A DNA stretch of 64,000 nt from Ambrosia x helenae (taxonomy: Eukaryota; Streptophyta; Magnoliopsida; Asterales; Asteraceae): assembly GCA_030844895.1 (NCBI GenBank), contig JAUTDX010000221.1, forward strand, positions 62,001-126,000. Reading direction: 5' to 3'. Of this stretch, positions 20,829 to 32,500 are shown piece after piece. Below the pieces are notes generated by a model. The model ran no database searches and had not been told where the DNA came from. It saw nothing but the letters and a program-made list of their open reading frames with translations. Each line of letters starts with the position of its first letter. Position 1 is the first letter of the stretch. A program made the translations under genes and the position numbers.

Positions 20829-23538
20829 TGTGACATCCATCACCCTCGTCTTTCGTCAAATTGACAATAATAACCCTTTAAGTTCGTCGTTTTCAAATTT
20901 AATTTTAGAGCGAACAAAAAAAAATTATCATTTATATTTATTATGGATCGGGTATAAGTTTTAATCAAATACATGTCTTGAAACGTCTACGCAATGGATT
21001 TTATAAAAAAAGAAAAATTTCAAGTTTTATAAAGTTTTAGAAACTCTTTGGTTAGATTAACTTAACTTGGTTAAGTTTTATACTAACAAATTCAATTTAT
21101 AACTAACAAAGTTTAAGTTGAGGGTCCTTTTTTGCCAATCAGCCAAACTTTCAAAAATCAGATTTTTGCCTCCTCCTTCATTCGGTTTTCCGGCGGCACA
21201 TTTTGCCGAATTCCAGCGTCTCTCCGGCGGACATTAAACACCTGTTTTTATGACTTCTATGGCGTTTTTTTTATCCCTTTTACGTTTCTCCACAATTAAC
21301 CAACGTTTTCCAATCATTTAATCATACTATTAACGAGTTTTTATGGGTTAATTATCGGGTTTTATGGTTGTAACCGACCGGATTTTATGACACTTTCAAA
21401 ACGCTCGTTTTACTCGACCAACATATAAACCAATCCTTCCAAGTCAATTCTGCACCATTAAACTTTGCAAACCCACTAAAATCTGGTGATATTCACGTCC
21501 AGATGCGGCCTAACCCATGCGTTTTCTTCAGTCGCGTTTGATGCTTTGTTCGGCCCTGAAACGTTATTGTAAGTTCCTTATTATAGATGTCGTTTGTTTC
21601 TTAAACATTTCCGAGCATAAACCCCTTATAACAGATGATTAATCGTGTCTGTATTGGGTTTATTAGATTTGGTATAGGGTTAGGGTTCTTGGTAGTATTT
21701 TGGGGAAGAAGATGAATTATTCATTAATATTCTTATATCTTGTTTTTCTAAACTAATTAACAAACTAGTAAGTGGTGGAGTGGTTGTATGGTTGATGGTG
21801 ACTGAAAAGGGGGCAGGTTCGATTCTCGGCACCAGCGCCCCATTTCCAATTGTTTTTTTTTTTTGTTGTTAGTTATTAATTTAGTATTAATATCTATATA
21901 TTAATATATAAATACATCAAACTTATAATATTCATAGAAAATTCAATTTTGCTTCAAAAATTATGAAAATTTAGGTATAGCTTCTTGATACCTCATAGAA
22001 AATTGTCATATTTTTAGTTTTCTGAAAAATATCTATTTTCATGATTTTATTAATTTAAATTGTTTTAATCATAGTTAATTGATTAAAAATTCATTTTTAA
22101 TGATTTTTATCTCAAAATTTTTGATAACTTATTTCTAATCATCATGAACTTATTTAAAAATTATTGGTTCAGAAAACCTTTATTTTTATTGATTTTCCTA
22201 TTTTTAATCAATTAAATATGATTTAATTTCATTAAATCAGCTTTAAATATAAATAAGTTTATAAAAATTATGGGAAAATTACTTTCATTAATTTACATCA
22301 GAAAGTATCCATTTTCTATAAAAAATAGCATTTTTGGATCATGTCTTGAATTATTAGTCTTATTTATGTTTAAATAGACATAATTAAACATTTATTTATT
22401 TATACTAGTTAAACATCTATTTTATAAATATTTTTCTTATAAAATGGAAATAATCTTATGGCTAAAAGTCTTTATTATCATTGTTGGATCTTTGTGTAAC
22501 TCATAATTATTTATTTCAATATTTATAATTATTGTATTTATTTACAATAATTAGTTAAAGTAATTAACTACATTAGTTTGTCTTAATTATTCAAACATAT
22601 TGTTTTATCTAAATATTCAATTGGTAATAATTAAATTGCCTAAACTATATCTACAAACTTTGGTATTATTATATTTAATATACAACTTTTATATTAATCC
22701 GACTTATCATAACAACTCTAATTCCCCAAATCGACTTAGCAAACCCTAATGCCTTAGACCCTAGTTACCTTAGACTTTTTAGACACTTCCTTATTAGTAT
22801 TCTTACACATTATAGGTTGAATTCCTCGGAATTTCCATTACATAGCTCACGACCGCTTAAGTGGATTTTGATCGCTTTCGCAAACTGTGAGTATATCTTT
22901 CCCTTTTTTTACTGTTTTACTATTCTGGGGTGACTCATGTACTTACAATCAAGTTTCTATTTCTTTTACCAAATGCAATTTTCATGTGTGTTTGCTTTAT
23001 GTTAATTTGCGTGTCTATGACTTGTCAAAATCATTAACCTTTGAGGGCCTGACATTTCAATGAATAGTACTATGGTATATATCCTTGTGACTCTGTTGAG
23101 AGTCCTCGTCATTGCTATGTATTACATTACTACTAGCGCATACTATATATATATCTGCTTTTCTTTACATAGGGTTGATTTTGAACGGATATTGCTTATT
23201 ACATAATTGCAAACAGTATACAACACATGAATTGCGAGACACTTTTTCTACTATATGTATACAAACAGGGTATGCTCACCAATACATTTTGTATTGACCA
23301 AATATTTTCGTACATGTTTCCGGTTATTTTGAGACGCTCCTTTTAAGCTTTCGGATTTATATTTAGATTTTGATTTATTGTATTTCAGTTTAGTTGCCAT
23401 TTAGAACCGTTGTATTTCATTTCAATGTAATAAATTATTTAATCAATGTATCAATATTTACACTTTTAGTCCATGAGCTATTGAACAATCGTCACTACGT
23501 GACACCTCGATGTTTCCGCCATCGATCGGGGTGTTACA
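20829..23538 (+). mobile_element. solo LTR, diverged relative of the LARD at 53877
   Basis: 2710 bp, starts TGTGACA and ends TGTTACA, with AGCTC on both sides (20824-20828 and 23539-23543). No internal region is present, so LTR-LTR recombination removed it. It aligns in reverse orientation along its length with 53877-56617 but is clearly diverged. Shared landmarks are the terminal GTCACTACGTGAC palindrome, the TTAGGGTT telomere-like words and a tRNA-like Pol III unit. It carries no coding sequence. It splits the LINE between RARVNWAAEGD and its upstream linker. Confidence 0.88.
21773..21864 (+). promoter_or_regulatory. tRNA-like Pol III unit in solo LTR
   Basis: A box TGGTGGAGTGG at 21773-21783, B box GGTTCGATTCT at 21816-21826 (one deviation at the end), 43 nt from start to start, and a T12 terminator-like run at 21853-21864. 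It has the same orientation as the LTR. The body does not fold into an evident tRNA with a CCA-ready acceptor, so it is tRNA-derived rather than a tRNA gene. Confidence 0.65.
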
Positions 23539-23701
23539 AGCTCGCTGATGAAGATCTTTATTTCTAAGTTGCGCAGCCTCTGTTAGTTCCAGTCTACATT
23601 CTTTCAAGGTCCATAATTCTTCTTCAGTCAATTCTCTTTGTTCCATGTAGACTTCCAAGACTTCCAATTCTTTTTTACAAACCTCCTCTTCCTCTGTTTG
23701 T
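23539..23701 (-). pseudogene. LINE linker upstream of RT, 5' truncation point
   Basis: Minus-strand codons give a charged helical segment (ELTEEELWTLKECRLELTEA, then LRNKDLHQRA) that joins ARVNWAAEGDDNSGFFHR across the solo LTR. This is the standard L1 spacing before the RT domain. The LINE ends at 23701 against its 17-bp duplication, so this is where reverse transcription stopped. Confidence 0.8.
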
Positions 23702-23718
23702 AAACAAAAAACTAGTCT
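23702..23718. repeat. right target-site duplication of the LINE
   Basis: AAACAAAAAACTAGTCT, matching 5370-5386 exactly. Confidence 0.85.
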
Positions 23719-23750
23719 AAGTATTAGTGTACCATATGTACCTGAATTAT

Positions 23751-23808
23751 GACTTGGAGATAGCTTGCTTTTGGTTTGTGGTTAATAAAAGTGATCTTTC
23801 AAAAAAAA
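23751..23808 (+). mobile_element. 58-bp retroposed 3'-end fragment
   Basis: A short insert with an AATAAA-like word (TTAATAAAAG) and a terminal A run, flanked by the 15-bp direct repeat ATGTACCTGAATTAT at 23736-23750 and 23809-23823. This is a severely 5'-truncated LINE- or SINE-mobilised sequence. Confidence 0.65.
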
Positions 23809-23823
23809 ATGTACCTGAATTAT

Positions 23824-23827
<4 letters not shown>

Positions 23828-23871
<44 letters not shown>
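23828..23871 (+). repeat. poly(A) run
   Basis: 44 consecutive A. The sequence after it (ACTAGTCTAAGTATTAATGT) resembles the LINE target-site region at 23711. Confidence 0.9.
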
Positions 23872-23873
<2 letters not shown>

Positions 23874-24402
23874 AGTCTAAGTATTAATGTACCTTAATTA
23901 TCTTAAAATATATATTTTTACGTAATTATCAAAGTTCACATTAATGCTTCCAAACGACCATTTATTCTGCTTTCACATGGCCTCATGACGAATTAGTCTT
24001 GTAGATAGCCGTAGGCGACGAGGTCTATGTGATAATGGAAATATTGACTAATTTTGAATCCCATGACTTGTTAAACACGAAATTAAAGAATTACGATAGT
24101 CATATTTCATGTGATTCATTTGCAATTACAATGAAATGAAAAAATCACTAAAATTGGATCAAAAGACTGAATTGGTTGTATCATTTTCGTGCACTATTGG
24201 AAAATTTACGTTGTGTTTCCGTGTCTCAAACAATGAAGAAAAAGACATAAAGAAAACAAGGGGGGCGTTCACCGTTGTTCAATAGTTTTTATTTTTAAAG
24301 AGAAAAAAAAATGGAAGAATAGTCTTAAAGTTTTTTTTAGAAGGAAAAAGAAAGTGAGGGAAATGAATAGAAAAACAAGCCTTATTTTCATCTTTCTAAA
24401 TT
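23872..24402. other. non-coding, nothing recognised
   Basis: AT-rich with purine-rich runs around 24290-24400. No ORF, TIR pair or RNA gene was seen. Confidence 0.5.
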
Positions 24403-25234
24403 CGGAGAGGTTTGGAAAGAAAAGAAGAGTGAATGTTTTTCTTTTCTTTTATTTTTTCTCCTTAAGTAAACTCCGATAAATATCGTTAGTGAAATATTGT
24501 GTGTGCTTTTACTAACCTTAAACTCGTATAATTATCCTTAATATAATTATTAAATAGTGGTTAACATATCTTTAAACACAATTAGCTTTATCACGTTTTT
24601 TTGGAAGGCGAAGGTCTCAATTTGGAGGTGGCAAAGAACTTTACACCTGCTCTTGCAGGTCTTGTCCCCACTCACACACCCACATATAGGAGAAACGGAT
24701 AAACATGAGGCGGGTTAAGCAGGTCATCAATTTGGTTTCGTGGTTGGTTTTCTTTTGTATCTTTTGGTTGGTCGGCTTCAAAAAATTTAAGCTATAGCTA
24801 ATGGTTTGATTTGCAAATCGGAGAGGTTTGGAAAGAAAAGAAGAGAGAATGTTTTTCTTTTCTTTTATTTTTTCTCCTTAAGTAAACTCGGATAAATATC
24901 GTTAGTGAAATATTGTGTGTGCTTTTACTAACCTTAAACTCGTATAATTATCATTAATATAATTATTAAATAGTGGTTAACATATCTTTAAACACAATTA
25001 GCTTTATCACTTTTTTTTGAAGGCGAAGGTCTCAATTTAGAGGTGGCAAAGAACTTTACACCTGCTCTTGCAGGTCTTGTCCCCAGTCACACACCCACAT
25101 ATAGGAGAAACGGATAAACATGAGACGGGTTAAGCAAGTCATCAATTTGGTTTAGTGGTTGGTTTTCGTTTGTATCTTTTGGTTGGTCGGCTTCAAAAAT
25201 TTTAAGCTATAGCTAATGGTTTGATTTGCAAATT
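24403..25234. repeat. two-copy 416-bp tandem duplication
   Basis: 24403-24818 and 24819-25234 run in parallel with a handful of differences. Both begin CGGAGAGGTTTGGAAAGAAA and end near TAATGGTTTGATTTGCAAAT. Non-coding. Nothing else is recognised in the following 500 bp. Confidence 0.85.
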
Positions 25235-25759
25235 GTATTGTAAGTCAACCGTATAAAATGGAACCGGATCATAAGATTGGTATATATCTTATAAATTTTA
25301 TATTTGTCATGTTAGGTTAATTAATTATTTACGTTGGCCATTTGGTCTTTAGTTAAATTTACAATGAGTTAAGTGGGCTAGGACGCTAGGTAGCCGGGTT
25401 AAGTGAGTCGAAATCAGCTTCTTGATTAAAAATTTAAAACAGATGATTATAGTGAAACGCAATGTAACGAGTGTACAACCTACATATAACATGAATTGCG
25501 TTAATTATGATGAACAAGAACTGTGAACCACTCATACTATGTGTTGTGATTTAAACATAACGTCTTGCCCTGTCGCTATCACGTAGAGAATGACCTTTAA
25601 TTAATCCACCTTTTATCTGTCACATAGTGGTTTAGTTGAAACAGGCGTTAAGGGGGTGACACGTCCCTTTAAGTAGACCGACACAATGTTTAAGGCTTTA
25701 ACAAGATGATGTGGCTACGAGCGTTAAGCCACAACATCTAGTCAAGGCTATCTCGTTTT

Positions 25760-25975
25760 ATATGGTAAAAATATGAACAAATACAAAACATTCAAATCCA
25801 AATAATAATGGAACCATGTAATCGGTGCTTATCATGGGAAACCAGAAATACTGATTACTACCTCATTTTTTATAGTAAAAAATCTGAACAAATACAAAAC
25901 ATTCAAATCCAAAATGATAATGGAATGCATGTAATCAGTGCTAATCATGGAATACTAGAAATTCTGATTGCTATT
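25760..25975. repeat. two-copy ~112-bp tandem duplication
   Basis: The segment with GAACAAATACAAAACATTCA and CATGTAATCRGTGCTWATCA occurs at about 25760-25868 and 25872-25975 with about 10 percent difference. It is an older duplication than 24403-25234. Confidence 0.75.
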
Positions 25976-26739
25976 TAGGTCCATTTTGCTCTATTATGCT
26001 TAAGGCCCTATTTCTATTAGAAGCCCAAACCATCAACCCAAATCATTGGTAGCTGTTCAATTTAATGTTTTAGCAACAACCATCAAAAACCGAACCAGAA
26101 GCATCTCTATTTACAGTAACTAGCAGGAAACTCGCGCGATGCGGCGGCACCGACAAAAAAAAAAAACGCCTAGTTAAACTGGTTGGGTTTGGTTGACTTG
26201 GCGGGTTCGCTAACTGACTCTTTTACGTTGTTTATATTCTTAAAATATATTTTTATGTCATAGCAAATATTGGCCAGTTTTTCGCACCATATAAAAGTTC
26301 AAATGTAATGTGTTTAGAGTAAAAATACGCAAAAAATAAAAAAATATAGGTCGTGTTCTTGTCAACCAGTAAATACTTATAACATTTTTAGGTTTACGTC
26401 AGACAAGATTTTCAAACTTATGTCAAAATTTATGAGTTTGTGTTGGGTGAGGGTCACAACCTATCAAACACCCCCGGCCGCCTATCTGACAAGGATATAT
26501 ACCTTATAAGCTACTAATGAAACTTATAGCGGAGTCATATTTTTATTTTTACACGGGATAGTCTCGGCTATAAAAATGCATCACTGATGATAAAAGAATA
26601 TAGAAGAATGTTCTTGTATAAACTTGTACAAATTGTTCTTATCCTACAAACAGTCATTAACGTGAGAAGTGAATAATGGTATTATTTTTTTTTAATTTTT
26701 TTCTATATTGTTAAACATGTATTTTAGTAGTGAAATTTA

Positions 26740-27955
26740 TTGCCAATGATCTATAGATCGGGTGGTGGAAAGACCTGAGTTATCCTAAGGAGACTCAGGT
26801 TCGATCCCCATCTGCATCAAATAGTGAGGTAATAGTGCGTAATGATGGTGACAAACCCACCGAGGGGCGCTTGATCTTGAGCGTCATCCCGGTTTTCATC
26901 CGGCTGTTACTTCAGCGAGGCAACTCGTGTGCAGGGGCGGAGCATTAAAGGGGCGGGGAGGGGCGGCCGACCCCCCCCCTGAATTTTCGCTCAGAAGTTT
27001 CGAGTATATAGTTTTTGCATGGAATTTTTTTGGTATATACGGTTTCGACCCCCCGTTAAAAAATAGTTATATAAACCAAAACTTTAACCCAAAACAAAGT
27101 AAATGTAAAGCTCAAATCCTAAAGTACTAATCACAAAAACTACATGAGCGGGATAGTAAATTCAATGAGCAAGCGATTGAGTTGTTATCTCTTAGCTACT
27201 CGAGCTTGGCTGGGTAAAAATCTCGAAACGAGCCGAACCTTATCGAGCCCGAGCTCAGCCTAGCATGTGAAGTTCGCTAGGCTCGTCAAACCTTAGTGTA
27301 ATATTAGGTTTATTAATATTTAATAATATTTACCCACTCATTGAAGCTTGTTTACTAAACGAGCCCAAGCCGAACTTCATTTATCGAGCTCCGAACCAAT
27401 TATTTATATTACTTTTATTTAAAATATTAACTAATAGATAGTAAACGAGCCGAGCTCTCATAAGTCTTTTGAGCTCGATCCTGATCGAGCTCGAGCTTAG
27501 CTCGGCTCGTTTGCACCCCAATCCATAATTGAATAATTAAAAAATCTTAAAGGTCGACGGGATGAACTGTAATTCTTCATCCAGGTACCAACCCTTTGTC
27601 TCATTTTTAATGTTTTAGTGTCTTTGTTCAATTGTTTGTTAAAAATGCTTAAAACTTTTATATTTATTGTATTTAATGAATGACTCGACTCGACCCGACC
27701 CGAATCGAATCACCGACACGAACATATCACTCGAACTATAGCTTCAGAAAAAAATAGGTCCCGTCCCGTGACCGCTGACTTCCGACCCCCCCGAAGCAAA
27801 TTCTCAAGCTTCGCCACTGCTCGTGTGGAGGCAGTACGGTTTTCGGGGAACGCCACCAAGGCTGACAAGCCGGTCCGGATCCGATAGAACACGGAGTTCG
27901 GCCAGCCTTGACGGGGTGACGACTTCGATCGACATCGTGACAATGGTTCACTTAT
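26740..27955 (+). mobile_element. SINE interrupted by a hAT element
   Basis: A B-box-like GGTTCGATCCC at 26799-26809 follows a weaker A-box-like stretch at about 26757-26770. The 3' half resumes after the hAT element at 27828 and continues to about 27950. Its start (CCAATGATCT) matches the start of the SINE at 28885. The outer target duplication was not found. Confidence 0.5.
26932..27819. mobile_element. non-autonomous hAT element, 888 bp
   Basis: Termini CAGGGGCGGAGC and GCTTCGCCACTG form an imperfect inverted repeat. The exact 8-bp duplication CTCGTGTG is at 26924-26931 and 27820-27827. No transposase is present. About 27180-27530 inside it is built from GAGCTCGAGC/GAGCCGAGC words like the separate element at 40602-41037, so a further nested insertion is likely. 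Confidence 0.85.
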
Positions 27956-28463
27956 TAAACTAAATAATGTCTGACCTATTACTTTTTGAAGAAAAACATA
28001 TTTAAATTTAAACTTTATATGAAAATTGCTAATTTTAGAACCAATATATAATAGGAAAACTTAAAAAAAAAATTACCTAAGTAATATAACACATCAATCC
28101 GTTCAAAAAATAATATAACACATCAATACCATTTGTAAATACAAAAACAAGTATCATAACGTGAAGCATACATGCATACCGAGATGATAGTTTTACTGTC
28201 CAATTCCATACAAATAAGCTGAACCAAATCATAGAAAGCCAAGTCAGATTAATTGTTGTGCTAACTGCTAACTACAATTACCTAAGTTAGTCTATACAAA
28301 ATTGTTCTTTAAAAAATAAAGCACAAGGTATATTACAATAATGGATTGTAAACACGAAACAAACATGTGTGGATGCAAGAATTAACCTTCATGTTTCAAG
28401 AGGCCGTGATTATTACCAAACATCTAATAATCATGTTTACCACTTTCAGACTGCACTTTGTGT

Positions 28464-28783
28464 TAGGGATGAGCTCGGGACGGTATCGGTATCGAACCGA
28501 TACCGATTCCGACAATACCGATACCAAAAAGTCCAAAAAAACCAATACCGATACCGACATCGAACACATACGGTACGGTACGACATTGGTTCGGTACGGT
28601 ACCGGTATGGTATCGGTATTTTACCTTAAAATACCGATACCATACCGATCCCGTACCGATACCGATAATACCGAAACCGAAAATCCATAAATATGGGTAC
28701 CGATACCGATCCCGAAACCCCTCGGTTCGGTACGGTATCGGGACGGGACGGGATCGGTATTCGGCCTTGTATACTCATCCCTA
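28464..28783. mobile_element. hAT-type MITE made of TACCGATA words
   Basis: TIRs TAGGGATGAG and CTCATCCCTA. The 8-bp duplication is CTTTGTGT (28456-28463) versus CTTTGTGC (28784-28791), one mismatch. The interior is almost entirely alternating TACCGATA and TATCGGTA words, so it can fold on itself at many registers. Confidence 0.8.
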
Positions 28784-28884
28784 CTTTGTGCATCTTCCAA
28801 ACTCCCATTTTCAGTTTGATATACAGCTTCATTGTTGGATCCTCAATTATTTTACACTAATGAATAAGTAGAAAATGAGTAGGT

Positions 28885-29397
28885 AGCCAATGATCTCCAG
28901 CTCAGCTGGTTTGAGGTTGGGTGGGTTTTTTCTTAGGGGTTCTCATCCTAGGGTATGTCACAGGTTCGATCCATGCACACCACAAAAAATTCCCCGTGAC
29001 GGTTTGAGCTTAGAGCATTCACAACAGCTCCGCCATTTTTATGTGAGTGTGTATCTCAAATTATATGGGGTGGGTGTAAGTGGTTGTGAGTGAAGAAAAT
29101 GGGGAATCTACTGTTTATCAGTATATTTAGGGTTATTTGGGAATCTTTTGGGGAAAACATGAAACTGTATATATTTTTTAATAATTGTTGAAAGTGGTTG
29201 TGAGTGGAGAAGAGAGAAACTATAATGATTTTTTATGTAATATGTGGTTGTGATTGGTTGTGAGCAAATGGAGGATGGGGAAGCTGATGTGAATGCTCTT
29301 AGGCAAGGAGGACACCGGTGTGTGGGTAAGGATTGAAACTTGAGACCACTAGGTTAGGGTTGTACAAGGATTTCCACTGAACTAAGTCTTTCAAAAA
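28885..29397 (+). mobile_element. tRNA-derived SINE, split by a PIF MITE
   Basis: A box CAGCTCAGCTGG at 28899-28910, B box GGTTCGATCC at 28973-28982, and a terminal A run. The 13-bp target duplication AAAATGAGTAGGT is at 28872-28884 and 29398-29410. Without the MITE the SINE is about 224 bp. Confidence 0.85.
29013..29298. mobile_element. PIF/Harbinger-type MITE, 286 bp
   Basis: TIRs GAGCATTCACAACAGCTCC and GGAAGCTGATGTGAATGCTC (two to three mismatches). The TTA target duplication is at 29010-29012 and 29299-29301. It is inserted inside the SINE. Confidence 0.85.
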
Positions 29398-29410
29398 AAA
29401 ATGAGTAGGT

Positions 29411-30765
29411 TGAGTAACGGGTCAAAATGAGTAGTTTTAGCCTCTATTTGAGAGTCATTAACTACACGAATCATTAATACTTCCTTGTAGGGAACTTATC
29501 ACTAATGTATCAAATCCAAAAATAAACCAAGAAGAAGTCAACAAAATTTGACATATAAACTACATGTAAATATATAAGTTTATAGCTCGAAACATGGTTT
29601 CCACATTAGAAGTCTAACAAGTTAAGCATAACTTCATATCATTTCAAAAGAAAGAAGTGATATTCACAAAGAGGTTCAAAGTAAGTATGGTGAAATTAGA
29701 AAACTATAGACAAACTAAAGTACACTTTGTTAGAAAACCCCAAATCTATATTTTTTTTCGTCGAGAATGCAGATAGCATACATAAGATCACATAAGATAT
29801 AAGAATGTATAGAACAGGATTTGAAGACTGTCCACCGTGAGTGATAACCAAATCTGAAAAGGGAAGCTATCCAAGTCAAATTCGTCATCGATATCTGAAC
29901 TATATGGGTTGGTGTTGTGAGTCAAGCCTGGTGATGACTAATTACTCGCAAAAGATCCTAGTTTCGGTTCGGTCCAAAATTTTCATAAAAACCATCCAAC
30001 CCATGCCGTGAACACCCTTAGCATATAATATATCAATAATCAATGTATAATTCAACTTTCCAACATAGAAAACAACTTTAGTTTATAATCGTTCATAACT
30101 TTTGGAAAATAATTACAAAAATAACCATCTTTATTGACACTTTTTTTGTTCGGGAGATTGTTAATTAATATATTACAACAAATTAATACTTTTGTAAGTA
30201 CAAAGGAAGGGGCAGAGCTTACACGAGCCAACTTTGAAGTTGGAAGTGGATAAAGGCAACATCCGCTTTTGACCAATCAAACTTGACGCAAAAACTCATC
30301 TCAGAACATAGAGTTTCAAACCTATATATTCCGAGATAAGTTACAAAAGTATGAACAGAATTGCATTTACCAGTTCACCTATGCTTATAGACTTTAATGT
30401 GATTTCTTGAAATGACAATGCATTGTTGATTTGCAAATGAAAGTGCTTAATCATAAGGGAAAAAAACAAATAACCATAAAGAAGTAAATCACTCACTTTA
30501 GCAAAGAATGTTGCTCTAAAGAAGTCTCTAGCTAAAAAAAAGTAGTTTGGATTGCAATACATGAACCACTTGAGCTAACAGTGTTGTAAATATAATTATA
30601 TAGAACTACATTTCATATCAAATAGTGTAAATCTTACATATTATATAATAAAAGAATATCTGATGACACCTTTTCTAAGTATGCATGATCTCTCAAGAAA
30701 GGATTAGAGTAATTTACCAAAACAACATATTCCTTCAAATCCAGGTACACTTTCCACATATCCCA
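29411..30765. other. non-coding, nothing recognised
   Basis: AT-rich sequence with no convincing ORF, RNA gene or paired terminal repeat. Confidence 0.4.
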
Positions 30766-32500
30766 GAGATGGAGGTGTTTTCAGAGAAGGTGAAAAAAGC
30801 TTGCTCGGATGGGTATTTTGATGGAGTTCGCTTGCCAAAGGATGGTCCCATTGTTTCTCATTTATTGTACGCGGATGACGCCATGATGATGGGTGAGTGG
30901 TCTTTATTTAATTTTGCAAATATGAAGAGGTTATTGAGGATATTTTTTCTGTGCTCCGGACTTAAAATAAATATTCATAAATATGTGCTTTATGGTGTGG
31001 GTGTGCGTAATGAGGAGTTAATTGCGATGGCGAATAGGATGGGTTGTAAGTCGGGGTTGCTTCCGTTTTCGTACTTGGGTATTATGGTAGGGGCCAATAT
31101 GAATAGAGTGTCTCACTGGGATCAGGTTCTGAATGCTTTTAGAAGTCGGTTATCAAAATGGAAGGCAAATAATATTTCTATCGGGGGCCGGGTTACGCTT
31201 ATTAAGTCGGTCCTGGATAGTTTACCAACGTATTATTTTTCGTTATTTAAGGCCCGGTTAAGATTGTTAAAAGACTTGAACAGTATATGAGGAGGTTTCT
31301 TTGGGGTGGCTCAGATGAAGTTAGGAAGATGGCATGGGTCGCTTGGAATCAAGTTACATGTAATAGAGAAGAAGGTGGGTTGGGGTTGGCTAGGCTTGAT
31401 GAATGTAATAAGGCGCTGTTGTTAAAGTGGTGTTGGAGATATTTTACGGAACAAAAGGCTTTATGGCGTAAAGTGGTTGATTCTATTCATGGTTCGGATC
31501 GTAAATGGGGTGCGCTTCCGGTCAATAATAATGTAACAGGGGTTTGGAAAAATATTGTGACTTCATGTGGTAAGATCAAAATAAATGGGGCTGGTATTAT
31601 GAATATGATAAGGGCCCGGGTTGGTAATGGGAAGGATATTCGCTTCTGGATCGATCCATGGTTATGTCGATTACCTTTGAAAGAATGCTACCCGGATTTA
31701 TTCGCTTTGGAGATGCAAAAGAAATGCTTCGTTTGCGAAAGATGTGACTTCAGGGAGTCCAACTCGGTTATAAGTAGGAAATGGAAAAGGGTGTTGGTGT
31801 CTCATGAAGAGATTGAACATAGGCAACAATTGGAAGCTATGTTGGTCGATGTGTGTTTCTCGGCGCAAGATGATAGATGGTGCTGGAACGATAATAAAAA
31901 TGATACATTTGAAGTGGCTTCCGCTAAGCGATGGTTACGTGGGAAAGGTAGCGGCGAAAAGTTTGGTTTTCAGTGGTGTAAATGGGTCCCGACCAAGTGT
32001 AATATTTTTATGTGGCGTGCTTTTCTTGATCGTATTCCAACCAAGGTGGCTTTGCAACGAAGGAATGTACAGGTACAAGATGATGTTTGTGCGCTATGTG
32101 AAGATGGGGCTGAAATAAATGATCATATTCTTACGGGGTGTGGAATTGCGGCGGGTGTGTGGAGCGGTATAGCTAGTTGGTGCCGCATTCCTCCAGTGTA
32201 TGTGTTTGCGGTTACGGATATTGTACGTATAGCTGAGTATTGTGGGTTGTCGGGAGAACCAAAGAAAGTGGTTCATGGCATTAGCATTATTGCGAGTTGG
32301 AGAATCTGGAAAGCTAGAAATGAAAAGGTGTTCTCTAATAAGCCTATTGCGGTTGCGGGTCTTGTCTCGGATATTAAAGTTTTGGGCTTTCTGTGGTACA
32401 ATATCCCAGAGTTCATCATTTACAAACACCTATTTTGACTCCCAAAAGTTAGTGTTTAATTAAAATATAAAGATAAGAGAATCTATTCTGAAAAAAAAAA
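30766..32500 (+). pseudogene. 5'-truncated L1-type LINE (plus strand)
   Basis: Begins inside the RT domain (VVMEVFSEKVKKA...), just before motif C (SHLLYADDAMMMGEWS), and runs through the thumb (FSYLGIMVGANM; GGRVTLIKSVLDSLPTYYFS) to a C-terminal zf-RVT region (KWVPTKCNIFMWRAFLDRIP; CALCEDGAEINDHILTGC; SWRIWKARNEKVF) ending TGA 32436-32438. At about 31250 an indel shifts the frame, so the RT part stops at 31290 while MRRFLWGG and onwards reads in another frame. An A10 tail is near 32490-32499. Flanking target duplications were not found. It is a relative of the nested LINE at 5387-23701, from a different insertion. Confidence 0.85.

Larger units (their letters stand above)
5387..23701 (-). 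mobile_element. 5'-truncated L1-type LINE, host of two nested insertions
   Basis: The LINE reads on the minus strand in three pieces: 23701-23539, then 20828 to about 19037, then 6288-5387, about 2.85 kb in all. The 3' end has a short A tail (T run 5386-5392 on the plus strand), and a 17-bp target duplication flanks the whole. The coding pieces give, in order, the linker before the RT domain, the RT domain and the C-terminal RNase H-adjacent zf-RVT region. The endonuclease and ORF1 are missing, so reverse transcription was aborted. Insertions are a solo LTR at 20829-23538 and a copia element at 6289-19036. Confidence 0.85.

Noticed and set aside
23458..23670. 69-codon ORF joining LINE and solo LTR
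   Set aside because: Chance read-through from the LINE into the LTR.
26927..27130. 67-codon ORF
   Set aside because: Inside a non-autonomous hAT element starting at its TIR; no transposase motif.
28367..28832. Arg/Tyr/Asp-repeat ORFs on both strands
   Set aside because: Produced by the TACCGATA words of a MITE, open in several frames at once.
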